Part shown: piece by piece, positions 9,700 to 18,168 of the stretch
How positions within the stretch are numbered: the first letter of the stretch is position 1
Layout: each line of letters starts with the position of its first letter
Source of the DNA: Pseudomonas orientalis
GTDB lineage: Bacteria > Pseudomonadota > Gammaproteobacteria > Pseudomonadales > Pseudomonadaceae
Assembly (NCBI RefSeq): GCF_001439815.1
Contig: NZ_JYLM01000006.1
Span: 186,001 to 250,000 of the forward strand
DNA: 64,000 nucleotides
Reading direction: 5' to 3'
The notes under the pieces: generated by a model
The model's input: only the letters and a program-made list of their open reading frames with translations
Told to the model about the DNA's origin: nothing
The model's database searches: none
Made by a program: the position numbers and the translations under genes

Positions 9700-11717
9700 C
9701 AGGAAACACTCCACGCATGCCCGACGATATCGCACTGCCCGGCCCGGCAACGCTCGCACTCTTCGCAAAAAGGCGCGCTGCGTTTCAGGCTGGCCACTTG
9801 CACAGGGCTCAGGGGGAACGGGATAACCGCCTGCACCGCCTCCTTCAAACCCGGCGTCAACGGCGCTGTGGTAGCCGCCGGCGCCCCGCCGGGCTGGATC
9901 GGCACGCTGCTGAAAATGCCGCCCGCCGACAGCGTGATCGACTGCCCTCCCGCCTGAATCGTAACGCTGGCCCCCGCATCGATGACAATGCTTTGCCCAG
10001 CCCCCAGTTGAAGGGTGCAACCGGCACGCAGGTGCTGCGAACCGCCGATCACCAGGTGGTCATCCTGTTTGAGTTCAGTCAGGCGATTGCCATGGGTGAT
10101 GCGCTGCTCTTCGCCCTGCAATTCATGGTGGGACTCGCCGCCCACCGTGACCCGGCGCTGGTTATCCACCTGCACCTGCTGGTCATGCAACACGTGCTGG
10201 GTCCAGTCGCGCTGAGCGCGCAGGTAGATTTCCTCGGCGCCCTTGCGGTCCTCGATGCGCAGTTCGTTGTAGCCACCGCCACCGGGGCTGCTCTGGCTGC
10301 GAAAGATACTGCGGGTGTTATCCGCCGGCAGATCCAGGGGCAAACGATTCGCCGCGTTGGGCAAGCAGCCCATTACCAGCGGCATGTCCACGTCGCCATC
10401 AACGAAACCCACCAGCACTTCCATGCCGACTCGTGGGGTCAGCACCGCCCCATAACGGTCATGGGCCCAGCCGCTCGCTACGCGCAGCCAACAACTGGAA
10501 TGTTCGTTGTGTTCCCCGTCGCGATCCCAGGCCATCTGCACTTTGACCCGACCGTATTCGTCGCAATGCACCTCGCTGCCGACAGGCCCGGTGACCACCG
10601 CGTTCTGATAGCCCGACAGGTGTGGGCGGGGCACGATCAAAGGTGTTCGAAACGGCACATCCCAAGGCGTCACGACAAATTCGTTGCTGTAGCCTGCGGG
10701 TATGTCATCCCCATAGGTCTCAGGCGCAGACTCCTCCAGGACCTGCGGCTGCTGTCCGGTATGGTGCAGCTGGGTGACCAGCCACAGATCATTCCACTCC
10801 TGACGCGGGTGGCCGGCCATCTTCAGAAACTGCCCGGTGACCAGGGCCGGCTGGTCGCTGGTACCGCTGGCCTGGCGAAAGTCGCTGCGGTGACGCTCCA
10901 ACACACGCTGCGCCAGGTACTTGCCGTGCGCTCGGTCCGTGAAGTAACCCGGGTAGCGGTGCTCGTCGAGGGACGGGCGTTGCCCGCTGGACGCCGTGCT
11001 TTCCAATACCAGGCTGGGCTTCCTGAAATCGTAGGCCCGCAGGTTCACACCGGCGCAGCGGGTTTCGAGGCGCAGGATAAAGCGCTTGATCGCAGGAGCC
11101 TCGGCCACCATCCCGGAGCCGGCCAGGTAGGGCGTGTCCTGGTCCGGCCGGCTGAACACACTCTGGTCATCGCCAAACACCAGCAGATGACGCTCGGGAC
11201 TGTGCTGGAAGTGATAGTGAATGCCCGACTCGACGCACAAGCGCTGGATGAACTGCAAATCGGTTTCGTCGAACTGAACACAGTACTCACGCTCGGGATA
11301 CTGACCGCTCAGGCGAAACACGAAGGTATTGCCTGGAATACCCTGAGCCTGCAGCACCAGCGCAATGATCTGCGGCACGGTTTTGTGCTGAAAGATCCGC
11401 TGGTGGCTGCTGTGTTCCAGATACGCCAACTGCGGCACCAGGGTGATCTGATAACGGGTCAGGCGCTTGCCCGAATCGCCTTGCGCGACGCGATAAACCT
11501 GGCCATGAATACCGTGACCCTGGGCGTCGAACCCCAGAAATGCCTGACGGTGCAGAAGGCTGTCGAGGTCAAGGTCGGGTTGTTGGCTGACCAACTCAAG
11601 GTCAAAGCGAAAGGGCAGGCTGATAAATTCATCGCCCATGAATCCATGAACCTTGAGATCACAAGGCTCCCCTTCCAGGGTCAGGTTAAAGGCACTTTGA
11701 TTGGCAGGAGCGAACAT
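9699..11717 (-). CDS. vgrG: Type VI secretion spike protein VgrG
   Basis: VgrG forms the trimeric spike of the type VI secretion needle and carries effectors. The 672-residue protein has the gp27-like N-terminal part (FRFDLELVSQ...), the phage-spike OB-fold region (GRVKVQMAWDRDGEHNEHSSCWLRV...) and the repetitive beta-helix part ending near SITLSAGGIF. A C-terminal extension of about 75 residues is proline-rich and ends in a cysteine cluster CEECERCRAGQC. I chose the start MFAPANQSAF at 11717, because translation from further upstream would run through a palindromic repeat. The ribosome site is weak. The gene forms a two-gene unit with the DUF4123 adaptor; no other secretion genes are in the window. 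Confidence 0.9.
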   Translation of the reverse strand: MFAPANQSAFNLTLEGEPCDLKVHGFMGDEFISLPFRFDLELVSQQPDLDLDSLLHRQAFLGFDAQGHGIHGQVYRVAQGDSGKRLTRYQITLVPQLAYLEHSSHQRIFQHKTVPQIIALVLQAQGIPGNTFVFRLSGQYPEREYCVQFDETDLQFIQRLCVESGIHYHFQHSPERHLLVFGDDQSVFSRPDQDTPYLAGSGMVAEAPAIKRFILRLETRCAGVNLRAYDFRKPSLVLESTASSGQRPSLDEHRYPGYFTDRAHGKYLAQRVLERHRSDFRQASGTSDQPALVTGQFLKMAGHPRQEWNDLWLVTQLHHTGQQPQVLEESAPETYGDDIPAGYSNEFVVTPWDVPFRTPLIVPRPHLSGYQNAVVTGPVGSEVHCDEYGRVKVQMAWDRDGEHNEHSSCWLRVASGWAHDRYGAVLTPRVGMEVLVGFVDGDVDMPLVMGCLPNAANRLPLDLPADNTRSIFRSQSSPGGGGYNELRIEDRKGAEEIYLRAQRDWTQHVLHDQQVQVDNQRRVTVGGESHHELQGEEQRITHGNRLTELKQDDHLVIGGSQHLRAGCTLQLGAGQSIVIDAGASVTIQAGGQSITLSAGGIFSSVPIQPGGAPAATTAPLTPGLKEAVQAVIPFPLSPVQVASLKRSAPFCEECERCRAGQCDIVGHAWSVS

Positions 11718-11847
11718 CCGGTGTTTCTCTGCGAAGGGTGAGTGAGCGATTCTGCAACAGCCATTTACCGAGTCGGGCACTGCTGCGGAAAATAAGTAAG
11801 GTCCTACATCGACGGCGCCGGATTCCTCAGAACTGACTTCTCCTGAT

Positions 11848-11981
11848 CGTTCCCACGCTCTGCGTGGGAATGCCGCCCGGGACGCTCCGCGTCCTGCTTT
11901 CAGCGAAACACTGGCATTTGCGCAATGGTGACGCGGAGCGTCACCGGATGCATTCCCACGCGGAGCGTGGGAACGATCAGG
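11848..11981. repeat. Long palindromic repeat, CGTTCCCACGC family
   Basis: An inverted repeat pairs CGTTCCCACGCTCTGCGTGG with its near-complement at the far end. Inside it are further hairpins (GGGACGCTCCGCGTCC and GACGCGGAGCGTC). A second member occurs at 49969-50101. It belongs to a different palindrome family from the GTGGGAGGGGG elements elsewhere in this window. It occupies the middle of the 334-base gap between vgrG and putP, just upstream of the vgrG start; the rest of that gap holds the putP terminator and no other visible feature. Confidence 0.88.
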
Positions 11982-11984
11982 CAA

Positions 11985-12016
11985 AAAAAAGGCCCTCATC
12001 CATAGGATGCGGGCCT
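11985..12016 (-). terminator. Rho-independent terminator of putP
   Basis: Read on the minus strand, AAGGCCCGCATCC, a short loop and GGATGAGGGCCTT form a stem with one imperfection, followed by a run of eight T. It lies about 36 bases after the putP stop. The plus-strand side also ends in TTCTTT, so weak bidirectional action is possible. Confidence 0.85.
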
Positions 12017-12051
12017 TCTTTCGATCACCAGGCGATCAACGCCCGGCAGTG

Positions 12052-13536
12052 TTACTTGTTGAGGTTGTAGTCTTTTTCCGCTGCATCAAAGCGCTCGACC
12101 ATACCCACCGTCGGTGCGCCCATCTTGCTGACGAAGTAGATCGCCAGACTGGCGAAGATGAAGCCTGGGATGATTTCGTACAGGCCCAGCAACTCGAAGT
12201 GCTTCCACACGATCACGGTCAACGCGCCAACCAGGATGCCGGCCAGTGCGCCGTTGCGGGTCATGTTTTTCCAGATCACCGAGATCAGCACCACAGGGCC
12301 GAAGGCGGCGCCGAAACCGGCCCAGGCGTAGCTGACCAGGCCCAGTACGCGGTTTTCCGGGTTGGCGGCCATGGCGATGGCAATCAAGGCCACCACCAGC
12401 ACCATGATCCGACCGACCCACACCAGCTCAAGCTGGGAAGCGCCCTTGCGTAGGAACGCCTTGTAGAAGTCTTCGGTCAGGGCGCTGGAGCACACCAGCA
12501 ACTGGCAGCTCAGGGTGCTCATCACGGCCGCGAGGATGGCCGACAGCAGGACACCGGCAACCCATGGGTTGAACAGGATCTTGGCCAGTTCGATAAACAC
12601 GCGCTCAGGGTTTTCGGTCACGGGACCGGCCACCTCAGGATGCGCCGAGAAGTAAGCGATGCCGAAGAAGCCCACCGCCACGGTGCCGCCCAGGCACAGG
12701 ATCATCCAGGTCATGGAGATGCGACGCGCCTTGGCGATCGACTTCACCGAATCAGCCGCCATGAACCGCGCAAGGATGTGCGGCTGGCCGAAGTAACCCA
12801 GGCCCCAGCCCATCAGCGAGATGATGCCGATGAAAGTGGTGTTTTTCAGCATGTCGAAGTTGGTCGGATCCTGGGCTTCGATGGCCAGGAAGGTGGTATC
12901 CACGCCGCCGGTGGCCAGCAGCACGATGATCGGCGTCAGGATCAACGCGAAAATCATCAGCGTGGCTTGTACGGTGTCGGTCCAGCTGACCGCCAGGAAA
13001 CCGCCGATAAAGGTGTAGGCGATGGTCGCCGCGGCACCGGCCCACAGCGCCGTCTCGTAGGACATGCCGAAGGTGCTTTCGAACAGGCGGGCACCGGCCA
13101 CAATGCCGGAGGCGCAGTAAATGGTGAAGAACACCAGGATCACTACGGCGGAGATGATCCGCAGCAGCCCGCTTTTATCTTCGAAACGGCTGGAGAAGTA
13201 ATCCGGCAGCGTCAGGGCGTCGCCATTGTGTTCGGTCTGCACCCGCAGGCGACCGGCCACGAACAGCCAGTTGAGGTAGGCACCGACGATCAGGCCGATG
13301 GCAATCCAGCTTTCCGACAAGCCAGACATGTAGATCGCACCCGGCAAGCCCATCAACAACCAGCCGCTCATGTCCGAAGCACCGGCCGACAATGCGGTCA
13401 CCACGCTGCCGAGGCTGCGACCGCCAAGGATGTAATCGGAAAGGTTGTTGGTGGAGCGATAGGCCATCAAGCCGATCAGCACCATTACTGCGATATAGAT
13501 CACGAACGTGATCAGGGTTGGATTACTAACGCTCAT
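12052..13536 (-). CDS. putP: Sodium/proline symporter
   Basis: PutP imports L-proline with sodium across the inner membrane, feeding the PutA enzyme encoded divergently. The 494-residue protein belongs to the SSS family (LeuT fold, about 13 membrane segments). The N-terminal DYILGGRSLGSVVTALSAGASDMSGWLLMGLPG segment contains the conserved sodium- and proline-binding residues of the first helices. The start MSVSNPTL is at 13536. The gene is transcribed away from putA, and the shared upstream region holds several putative PutA operator sites, so expression is probably repressed by PutA when proline is absent. Confidence 0.96.
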   Translation of the reverse strand: MSVSNPTLITFVIYIAVMVLIGLMAYRSTNNLSDYILGGRSLGSVVTALSAGASDMSGWLLMGLPGAIYMSGLSESWIAIGLIVGAYLNWLFVAGRLRVQTEHNGDALTLPDYFSSRFEDKSGLLRIISAVVILVFFTIYCASGIVAGARLFESTFGMSYETALWAGAAATIAYTFIGGFLAVSWTDTVQATLMIFALILTPIIVLLATGGVDTTFLAIEAQDPTNFDMLKNTTFIGIISLMGWGLGYFGQPHILARFMAADSVKSIAKARRISMTWMILCLGGTVAVGFFGIAYFSAHPEVAGPVTENPERVFIELAKILFNPWVAGVLLSAILAAVMSTLSCQLLVCSSALTEDFYKAFLRKGASQLELVWVGRIMVLVVALIAIAMAANPENRVLGLVSYAWAGFGAAFGPVVLISVIWKNMTRNGALAGILVGALTVIVWKHFELLGLYEIIPGFIFASLAIYFVSKMGAPTVGMVERFDAAEKDYNLNK

Positions 13537-13684
13537 ATGAGTGACGCCCTGGCTTTGTTTTTATGTAGCGACGGTCTGTCGGCCCGCTACCGGTAGTAAC
13601 CGATAAACGAGGCTGAATGCCGCGCATTTATGACTGGCGTTTCCCCAGGAAAGCCGCCAGCCGATGAACCAAACCGTAGAGGTG

Positions 13685-13923
13685 GTTGCACCTTGGTGCG
13701 CGAATGCTATTCAACAATGTAAATAAGGTGCAACCAGTTTCTTGCGAATAAGTTGCACCTGGGCGCATTTCAGCACAAACGCTGTGTTTTTGCTCCTTTT
13801 CGGAGCAAGGACACCCAATCTCAGAAGCAAATGCACCGACAAGAGGCCGATTCATTAGAAGGCCGGATTTTTCCGATCAAGCGTCGAAAATTTCATCAAC
13901 AAAAAGGGTTGCACCCGGTTGCA
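13685..13923. promoter_or_regulatory. Cluster of GTTGCA sites between putP and putA, probable PutA operators
   Basis: The hexamer GTTGCA, the known DNA target of the E. coli PutA ribbon-helix-helix domain, occurs five times in the 459-base divergent region: 13685-13690, 13729-13734 (reverse), 13752-13757, 13908-13913 and 13918-13923. A sixth copy is inside the putA coding region at 14136-14141 (reverse). By chance one would expect about 0.2 copies on both strands of this gap. The sites fall in two groups, one nearer putP and one nearer putA. The rest of the gap shows no gene; a 75-codon minus-strand frame (13628-13855) overlaps the sites and has no support. Confidence 0.75.
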
Positions 13924-13995
13924 CCTCGCCATGGGCAAAGCTAATCTTGCCGCCAGCAGATGCCACTCGGTAGTGGCACCCATGAGGATAAGAAA

Positions 13996-16900
13996 ATGGC
14001 TACGACCACCCTTGGGGTCAAACTCGACGACCCGACCCGCGAACGCCTCAAGGCTGCCGCGTCCTCCATTGATCGCACGCCGCACTGGCTGATCAAACAG
14101 GCAATTTTCAATTACCTGGAGAAACTCGAGGGTGGTGCAACCCTGAACGAGCTCAATGGCTTGAGTGCCAAGGAAGCCGACGAGGCGGGCGAGGTCCAGG
14201 CCGACCACGCGCACCAGTGCTTCCTTGAGTTCGCCGAGAGCATCCTGCCGCAGTCCGTATTGCGCGCCTCGATCACCGCTGCTTACCGTCGCCCTGAGCC
14301 GGAAGTGGTGCCGATGCTGATCGAGCAGGCCCGCCTGCCGGCAGACATGGCCGAAGCCACCAACAAGCTGGCCGCCACGATTGCCGAGAAACTGCGTAAC
14401 CAGAAAAGCGCCGGCGGCCGTGCCGGTATTGTTCAGGGTCTGCTGCAGGAATTCTCCCTGTCGTCCCAGGAAGGCGTGGCGCTGATGTGCCTGGCCGAAG
14501 CGCTGCTGCGCATCCCGGACAAAGGCACTCGCGATGCGCTGATCCGCGACAAGATCAGCACCGGCAACTGGCACCCGCACCTGGGCAACAGCCCGTCGCT
14601 GTTCGTCAACGCCGCCACCTGGGGCCTGCTGTTGACCGGCAAACTGGTCGCCACCCATAACGAAGCCGGTTTGACCTCGTCCCTGAGCCGCATCATCGGC
14701 AAAAGCGGCGAGCCGATGATCCGCAAGGGCGTCGACATGGCCATGCGCCTGATGGGCGAGCAGTTCGTCACCGGCGAAACCATCGCCGAAGCCCTGGCCA
14801 ATGCGAGCAAGTTCGAAGCCAAGGGCTTCCGCTACTCCTACGACATGCTCGGTGAAGCCGCCCTCACCGAACACGATGCCCAGAAGTACCTGGCTTCGTA
14901 TGAACAAGCCATTCATTCCATCGGCAAGGCATCCCACGGCCGTGGGATCTATGAAGGCCCGGGCATCTCCATCAAGCTCTCCGCCCTGCACCCGCGCTAC
15001 AGCCGTGCGCAGTACGAGCGGGTAATGGACGAGCTGTACCCGCGCCTGTTGTCGCTGACCCTGCTGGCCAAGCAATACGACATCGGCCTGAACATCGACG
15101 CCGAAGAAGCCGACCGCCTCGAGTTGTCCCTGGACCTGCTCGAGCGTCTGTGCTTCGAACCGCAACTGACCGGCTGGAATGGTATCGGTTTCGTGATCCA
15201 GGCCTACCAGAAGCGTTGCCCGTACGTGATCGATTACGTGATCGACCTGGCGCGCCGCAGCCGCCATCGCCTGATGATCCGCCTGGTAAAAGGCGCGTAC
15301 TGGGACAGCGAAATCAAGCGCGCCCAGGTCGAAGGCCTGGAAGGCTACCCCGTGTACACCCGCAAGGTGTACACCGACGTTTCCTACATTGCCTGTGCAC
15401 GCAAACTGCTGTCGGTGCCGGAAGCCATCTACCCGCAGTTCGCCACGCACAACGCCCACACGCTGGCAGCCATCTATCATATTGCCGGTCAGAACTATTA
15501 CCCCGGCCAGTACGAATTCCAATGCCTGCACGGCATGGGTGAACCGCTGTATGAACAGGTTGTCGGCAAGGTTTCCGAAGGCAAGCTGAACCGTCCGTGC
15601 CGCGTGTACGCACCGGTCGGTACTCACGAAACACTGCTGGCGTACCTGGTGCGTCGATTGCTGGAAAACGGTGCGAACACCTCGTTCGTCAACCGCATCG
15701 CCGACCACACCATCTCGATTCAGGAGCTGGTGGCCGATCCAGTGGCGAACATCGAGCAGATGGCGACCGTGGAAGGCGGCTTCGGTCTGCCGCACCCGCG
15801 TATCCCGCTGCCGCGTGACCTGTATGGCCGCGACCGCGCCAACTCGTCCGGTATCGACCTGGCCAACGAGCATCGCCTGGCATCGCTGTCCTGCGCCCTG
15901 CTGGCCACCGCTCACAACAACTGGAAAGCCGCGCCGATGCTCGGTTGCGCCTCCAGCGAACAACCGGCTGCGCCGGTGCTGAACCCGTCCGACCTGCGCG
16001 ATGTGGTCGGTCATGTTCAGGAAGCCACGGTCGAAGACGTCGACAATGCGATCCAGTGCGCCATCAGTGCCGCGCCGATCTGGCAGGCCACCCCGCCTGC
16101 CGAACGCGCCGCGATCCTGGAACGCGCCGCCGACCTGATGGAAGGCGAGATCCAGCCACTGATGGGCCTGCTGGCCCGTGAAGCCGGCAAGACCTTCGCC
16201 AATGCCATCGCCGAAGTGCGCGAAGCCGTGGATTTTCTGCGCTACTACGCGGTGCAGGCACGCAATGATTTCACCAACGACGCCCACCGCCCACTGGGCC
16301 CGGTGGTGTGTATCAGCCCGTGGAACTTCCCGCTGGCGATCTTCAGCGGTCAAGTGGCCGCTGCGCTGGCCGCCGGTAACCCGGTACTGGCCAAGCCTGC
16401 CGAACAAACCCCGCTGGTCGCCGCCCAGGCCGTGCGCATCCTGCTCGAAGCCGGTATTCCGCAAGGCGTGCTGCAATTGCTGCCGGGCCAGGGCGAAAGC
16501 GTCGGTGCGCGACTGGTCGGCGATGAGCGCGTCAAAGGCGTGATGTTTACCGGTTCCACCGAGGTTGCACGCTTGCTGCAACGCAGCGTGGCCGGTCGCC
16601 TGGATGCCCAGGGGCGTCCGATTCCGCTGATCGCCGAAACCGGTGGCCAGAACGCGATGATCGTCGACTCGTCGGCGCTCACCGAACAAGTGGTCATCGA
16701 CGTGGTGTCGTCGGCCTTCGACAGCGCCGGCCAACGCTGCTCGGCCCTGCGCGTCCTGTGTTTGCAGGAAGATTCGGCAGACCGCGTCATCGAAATGCTC
16801 AAGGGCGCCATGGCCGAATGCCGCCTGGGCAACCCGGAGCGCCTGTCGGTGGATATCGGCCCGGTGATTGACGCCGAAGCCAAGGCCGGCATCGAGAAAC

Positions 16901-17949
16901 ACATCCAGGCCATGCGCGACAAAGGCCGCAATGTGTATCAGGTGGCGATTGCCGATGGCGACGAGATCAAGCGTGGCACCTTCGTGATGCCCACCCTGAT
17001 CGAGCTGGAAAGCTTCGACGAGCTGCAACGGGAAATCTTCGGCCCGGTGCTGCACGTGGTGCGCTACAAGCGTAAAGAGATCGACCAGCTCATCGGCCAG
17101 ATCAACGCATCCGGCTACGGCCTGACCCTGGGCGTGCACACCCGCATCGACGAGACCATCGCCAAGGTGATCGACAACGTCAATGCCGGTAACGTCTACG
17201 TCAACCGCAACATTGTGGGTGCCGTGGTCGGTGTGCAGCCGTTCGGCGGCGAAGGCCTGTCGGGTACCGGCCCGAAAGCCGGTGGCCCGCTGTATCTGTA
17301 CCGCCTGCTGTCGACCCGTCCTACCGATGCGATCGAGCAATCCTTCGTACGTGGCGACGCATTGACGGCACCGGACCTGCGCCTGCGCGACGCCATGAGC
17401 CAACCGCTGACCGCCCTGAAAACCTGGGCCGACAGCCACACGTTCAGCGAACTGAGCGCCCTGTGCACGCAATTTGCCGCACAGTCGCAAAGCGGTATCA
17501 CCCGCCAACTGGCCGGCCCGACCGGCGAACGCAACAGCTATGCGATCCTGCCGCGCGAACACGTACTGTGCCTGGCGGAAGTGGAAGGTGACCTGCTGAC
17601 CCAACTGGCTGCGGTATTGGCGGTAGGCGGTTCGGCGGTATGGCCGGAAACCGAGCTGACCAAAGCCTTGTTCATACGCCTGCCGAAAGATATTCAGGCG
17701 AAGATCAAGCGCGTGGCCGACTGGACCAAGGACGATGTGGTGTTCGACGCGGTCCTGCATCACGGTGATTCCGACCAACTGCGCGCGGTGTGCCAGCAAG
17801 TGGCGCAGCGTGGCGGGGCGATTGTTGGGGTGCATGGTTTGTCCCAGGGCGAGACGGCGATTGCGCTGGAGCGCCTGGTCATCGAGCGCGCATTGAGCGT
17901 CAACACCGCTGCGGCAGGCGGCAACGCCAGCCTGATGACCATCGGTTAA
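13996..17949 (+). CDS. putA: Trifunctional proline dehydrogenase / P5C dehydrogenase / repressor
   Basis: PutA oxidises proline to glutamate in two steps and represses the put genes when substrate is absent. The 1317-residue protein begins with a ribbon-helix-helix DNA-binding domain (residues 1-47, TTTLGVKLDDPTRERLKAAA). A proline dehydrogenase barrel with the RLVKGAYWDSEIKRAQ motif follows. The C-terminal half is an aldehyde dehydrogenase domain with PWNFPLAIF and the catalytic cysteine in GQRCSALR (Cys915). A C-terminal extension follows, as in other trifunctional forms. The start at 13996 follows GAGGATAAGAAA and gives the expected length. An upstream in-frame ATG at 13960 would add 12 residues before the DNA-binding domain and is less likely. 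Confidence 0.97.
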   Translation: MATTTLGVKLDDPTRERLKAAASSIDRTPHWLIKQAIFNYLEKLEGGATLNELNGLSAKEADEAGEVQADHAHQCFLEFAESILPQSVLRASITAAYRRPEPEVVPMLIEQARLPADMAEATNKLAATIAEKLRNQKSAGGRAGIVQGLLQEFSLSSQEGVALMCLAEALLRIPDKGTRDALIRDKISTGNWHPHLGNSPSLFVNAATWGLLLTGKLVATHNEAGLTSSLSRIIGKSGEPMIRKGVDMAMRLMGEQFVTGETIAEALANASKFEAKGFRYSYDMLGEAALTEHDAQKYLASYEQAIHSIGKASHGRGIYEGPGISIKLSALHPRYSRAQYERVMDELYPRLLSLTLLAKQYDIGLNIDAEEADRLELSLDLLERLCFEPQLTGWNGIGFVIQAYQKRCPYVIDYVIDLARRSRHRLMIRLVKGAYWDSEIKRAQVEGLEGYPVYTRKVYTDVSYIACARKLLSVPEAIYPQFATHNAHTLAAIYHIAGQNYYPGQYEFQCLHGMGEPLYEQVVGKVSEGKLNRPCRVYAPVGTHETLLAYLVRRLLENGANTSFVNRIADHTISIQELVADPVANIEQMATVEGGFGLPHPRIPLPRDLYGRDRANSSGIDLANEHRLASLSCALLATAHNNWKAAPMLGCASSEQPAAPVLNPSDLRDVVGHVQEATVEDVDNAIQCAISAAPIWQATPPAERAAILERAADLMEGEIQPLMGLLAREAGKTFANAIAEVREAVDFLRYYAVQARNDFTNDAHRPLGPVVCISPWNFPLAIFSGQVAAALAAGNPVLAKPAEQTPLVAAQAVRILLEAGIPQGVLQLLPGQGESVGARLVGDERVKGVMFTGSTEVARLLQRSVAGRLDAQGRPIPLIAETGGQNAMIVDSSALTEQVVIDVVSSAFDSAGQRCSALRVLCLQEDSADRVIEMLKGAMAECRLGNPERLSVDIGPVIDAEAKAGIEKHIQAMRDKGRNVYQVAIADGDEIKRGTFVMPTLIELESFDELQREIFGPVLHVVRYKRKEIDQLIGQINASGYGLTLGVHTRIDETIAKVIDNVNAGNVYVNRNIVGAVVGVQPFGGEGLSGTGPKAGGPLYLYRLLSTRPTDAIEQSFVRGDALTAPDLRLRDAMSQPLTALKTWADSHTFSELSALCTQFAAQSQSGITRQLAGPTGERNSYAILPREHVLCLAEVEGDLLTQLAAVLAVGGSAVWPETELTKALFIRLPKDIQAKIKRVADWTKDDVVFDAVLHHGDSDQLRAVCQQVAQRGGAIVGVHGLSQGETAIALERLVIERALSVNTAAAGGNASLMTIG

Positions 17950-17961
17950 ACGCGGTAAAAA

Positions 17962-18053
17962 TGTGGGAGGGGGCTTGCCCCCGATTGCGGTGGATCAGCC
18001 AGCTTATGTTTGGCTGACACACTGCTATCGGGGGCAAGCCCCCTCCCACATTT
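17962..18053. repeat. REPIN, GTGGGAGGGGG family
   Basis: Two inverted REP sequences (TGTGGGAGGGGGCTTGCCCC and its complement) flank a spacer that itself contains an inverted pair around CAGCCAGC/GGCTGAC. It starts 13 bases after the putA stop and may act as a transcription or mRNA-stability boundary. Confidence 0.93.
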
Positions 18054-18168
18054 GGCCTCATTGCAAATCGCGGCCTGCGTTTTGCCCCTCCATCACCCAG
18101 ATCAATCTTGCTATCCAGCCTCTATTCGCGCACTTAGACTCAGGGCAATTCCTTAAAGGTAAGCCGCC

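Noticed and set aside
9663..11741. Long plus-strand open frame opposite vgrG
   Set aside because: The opposite strand gives a clear VgrG; this frame has no recognisable family sequence.
11718..11999. N-terminal extension of VgrG
   Set aside because: The extra residues are encoded by the CGTTCCCACGC palindrome and do not resemble any VgrG.
13628..13855. 75-codon minus-strand frame in the putP-putA gap
   Set aside because: It overlaps the GTTGCA sites, has no ribosome site and no family resemblance.
13855..17835. Very long minus-strand open frame opposite putA
   Set aside because: It is an antisense shadow produced by GC-rich third positions of putA; its translation has no recognisable domains and a biased composition.
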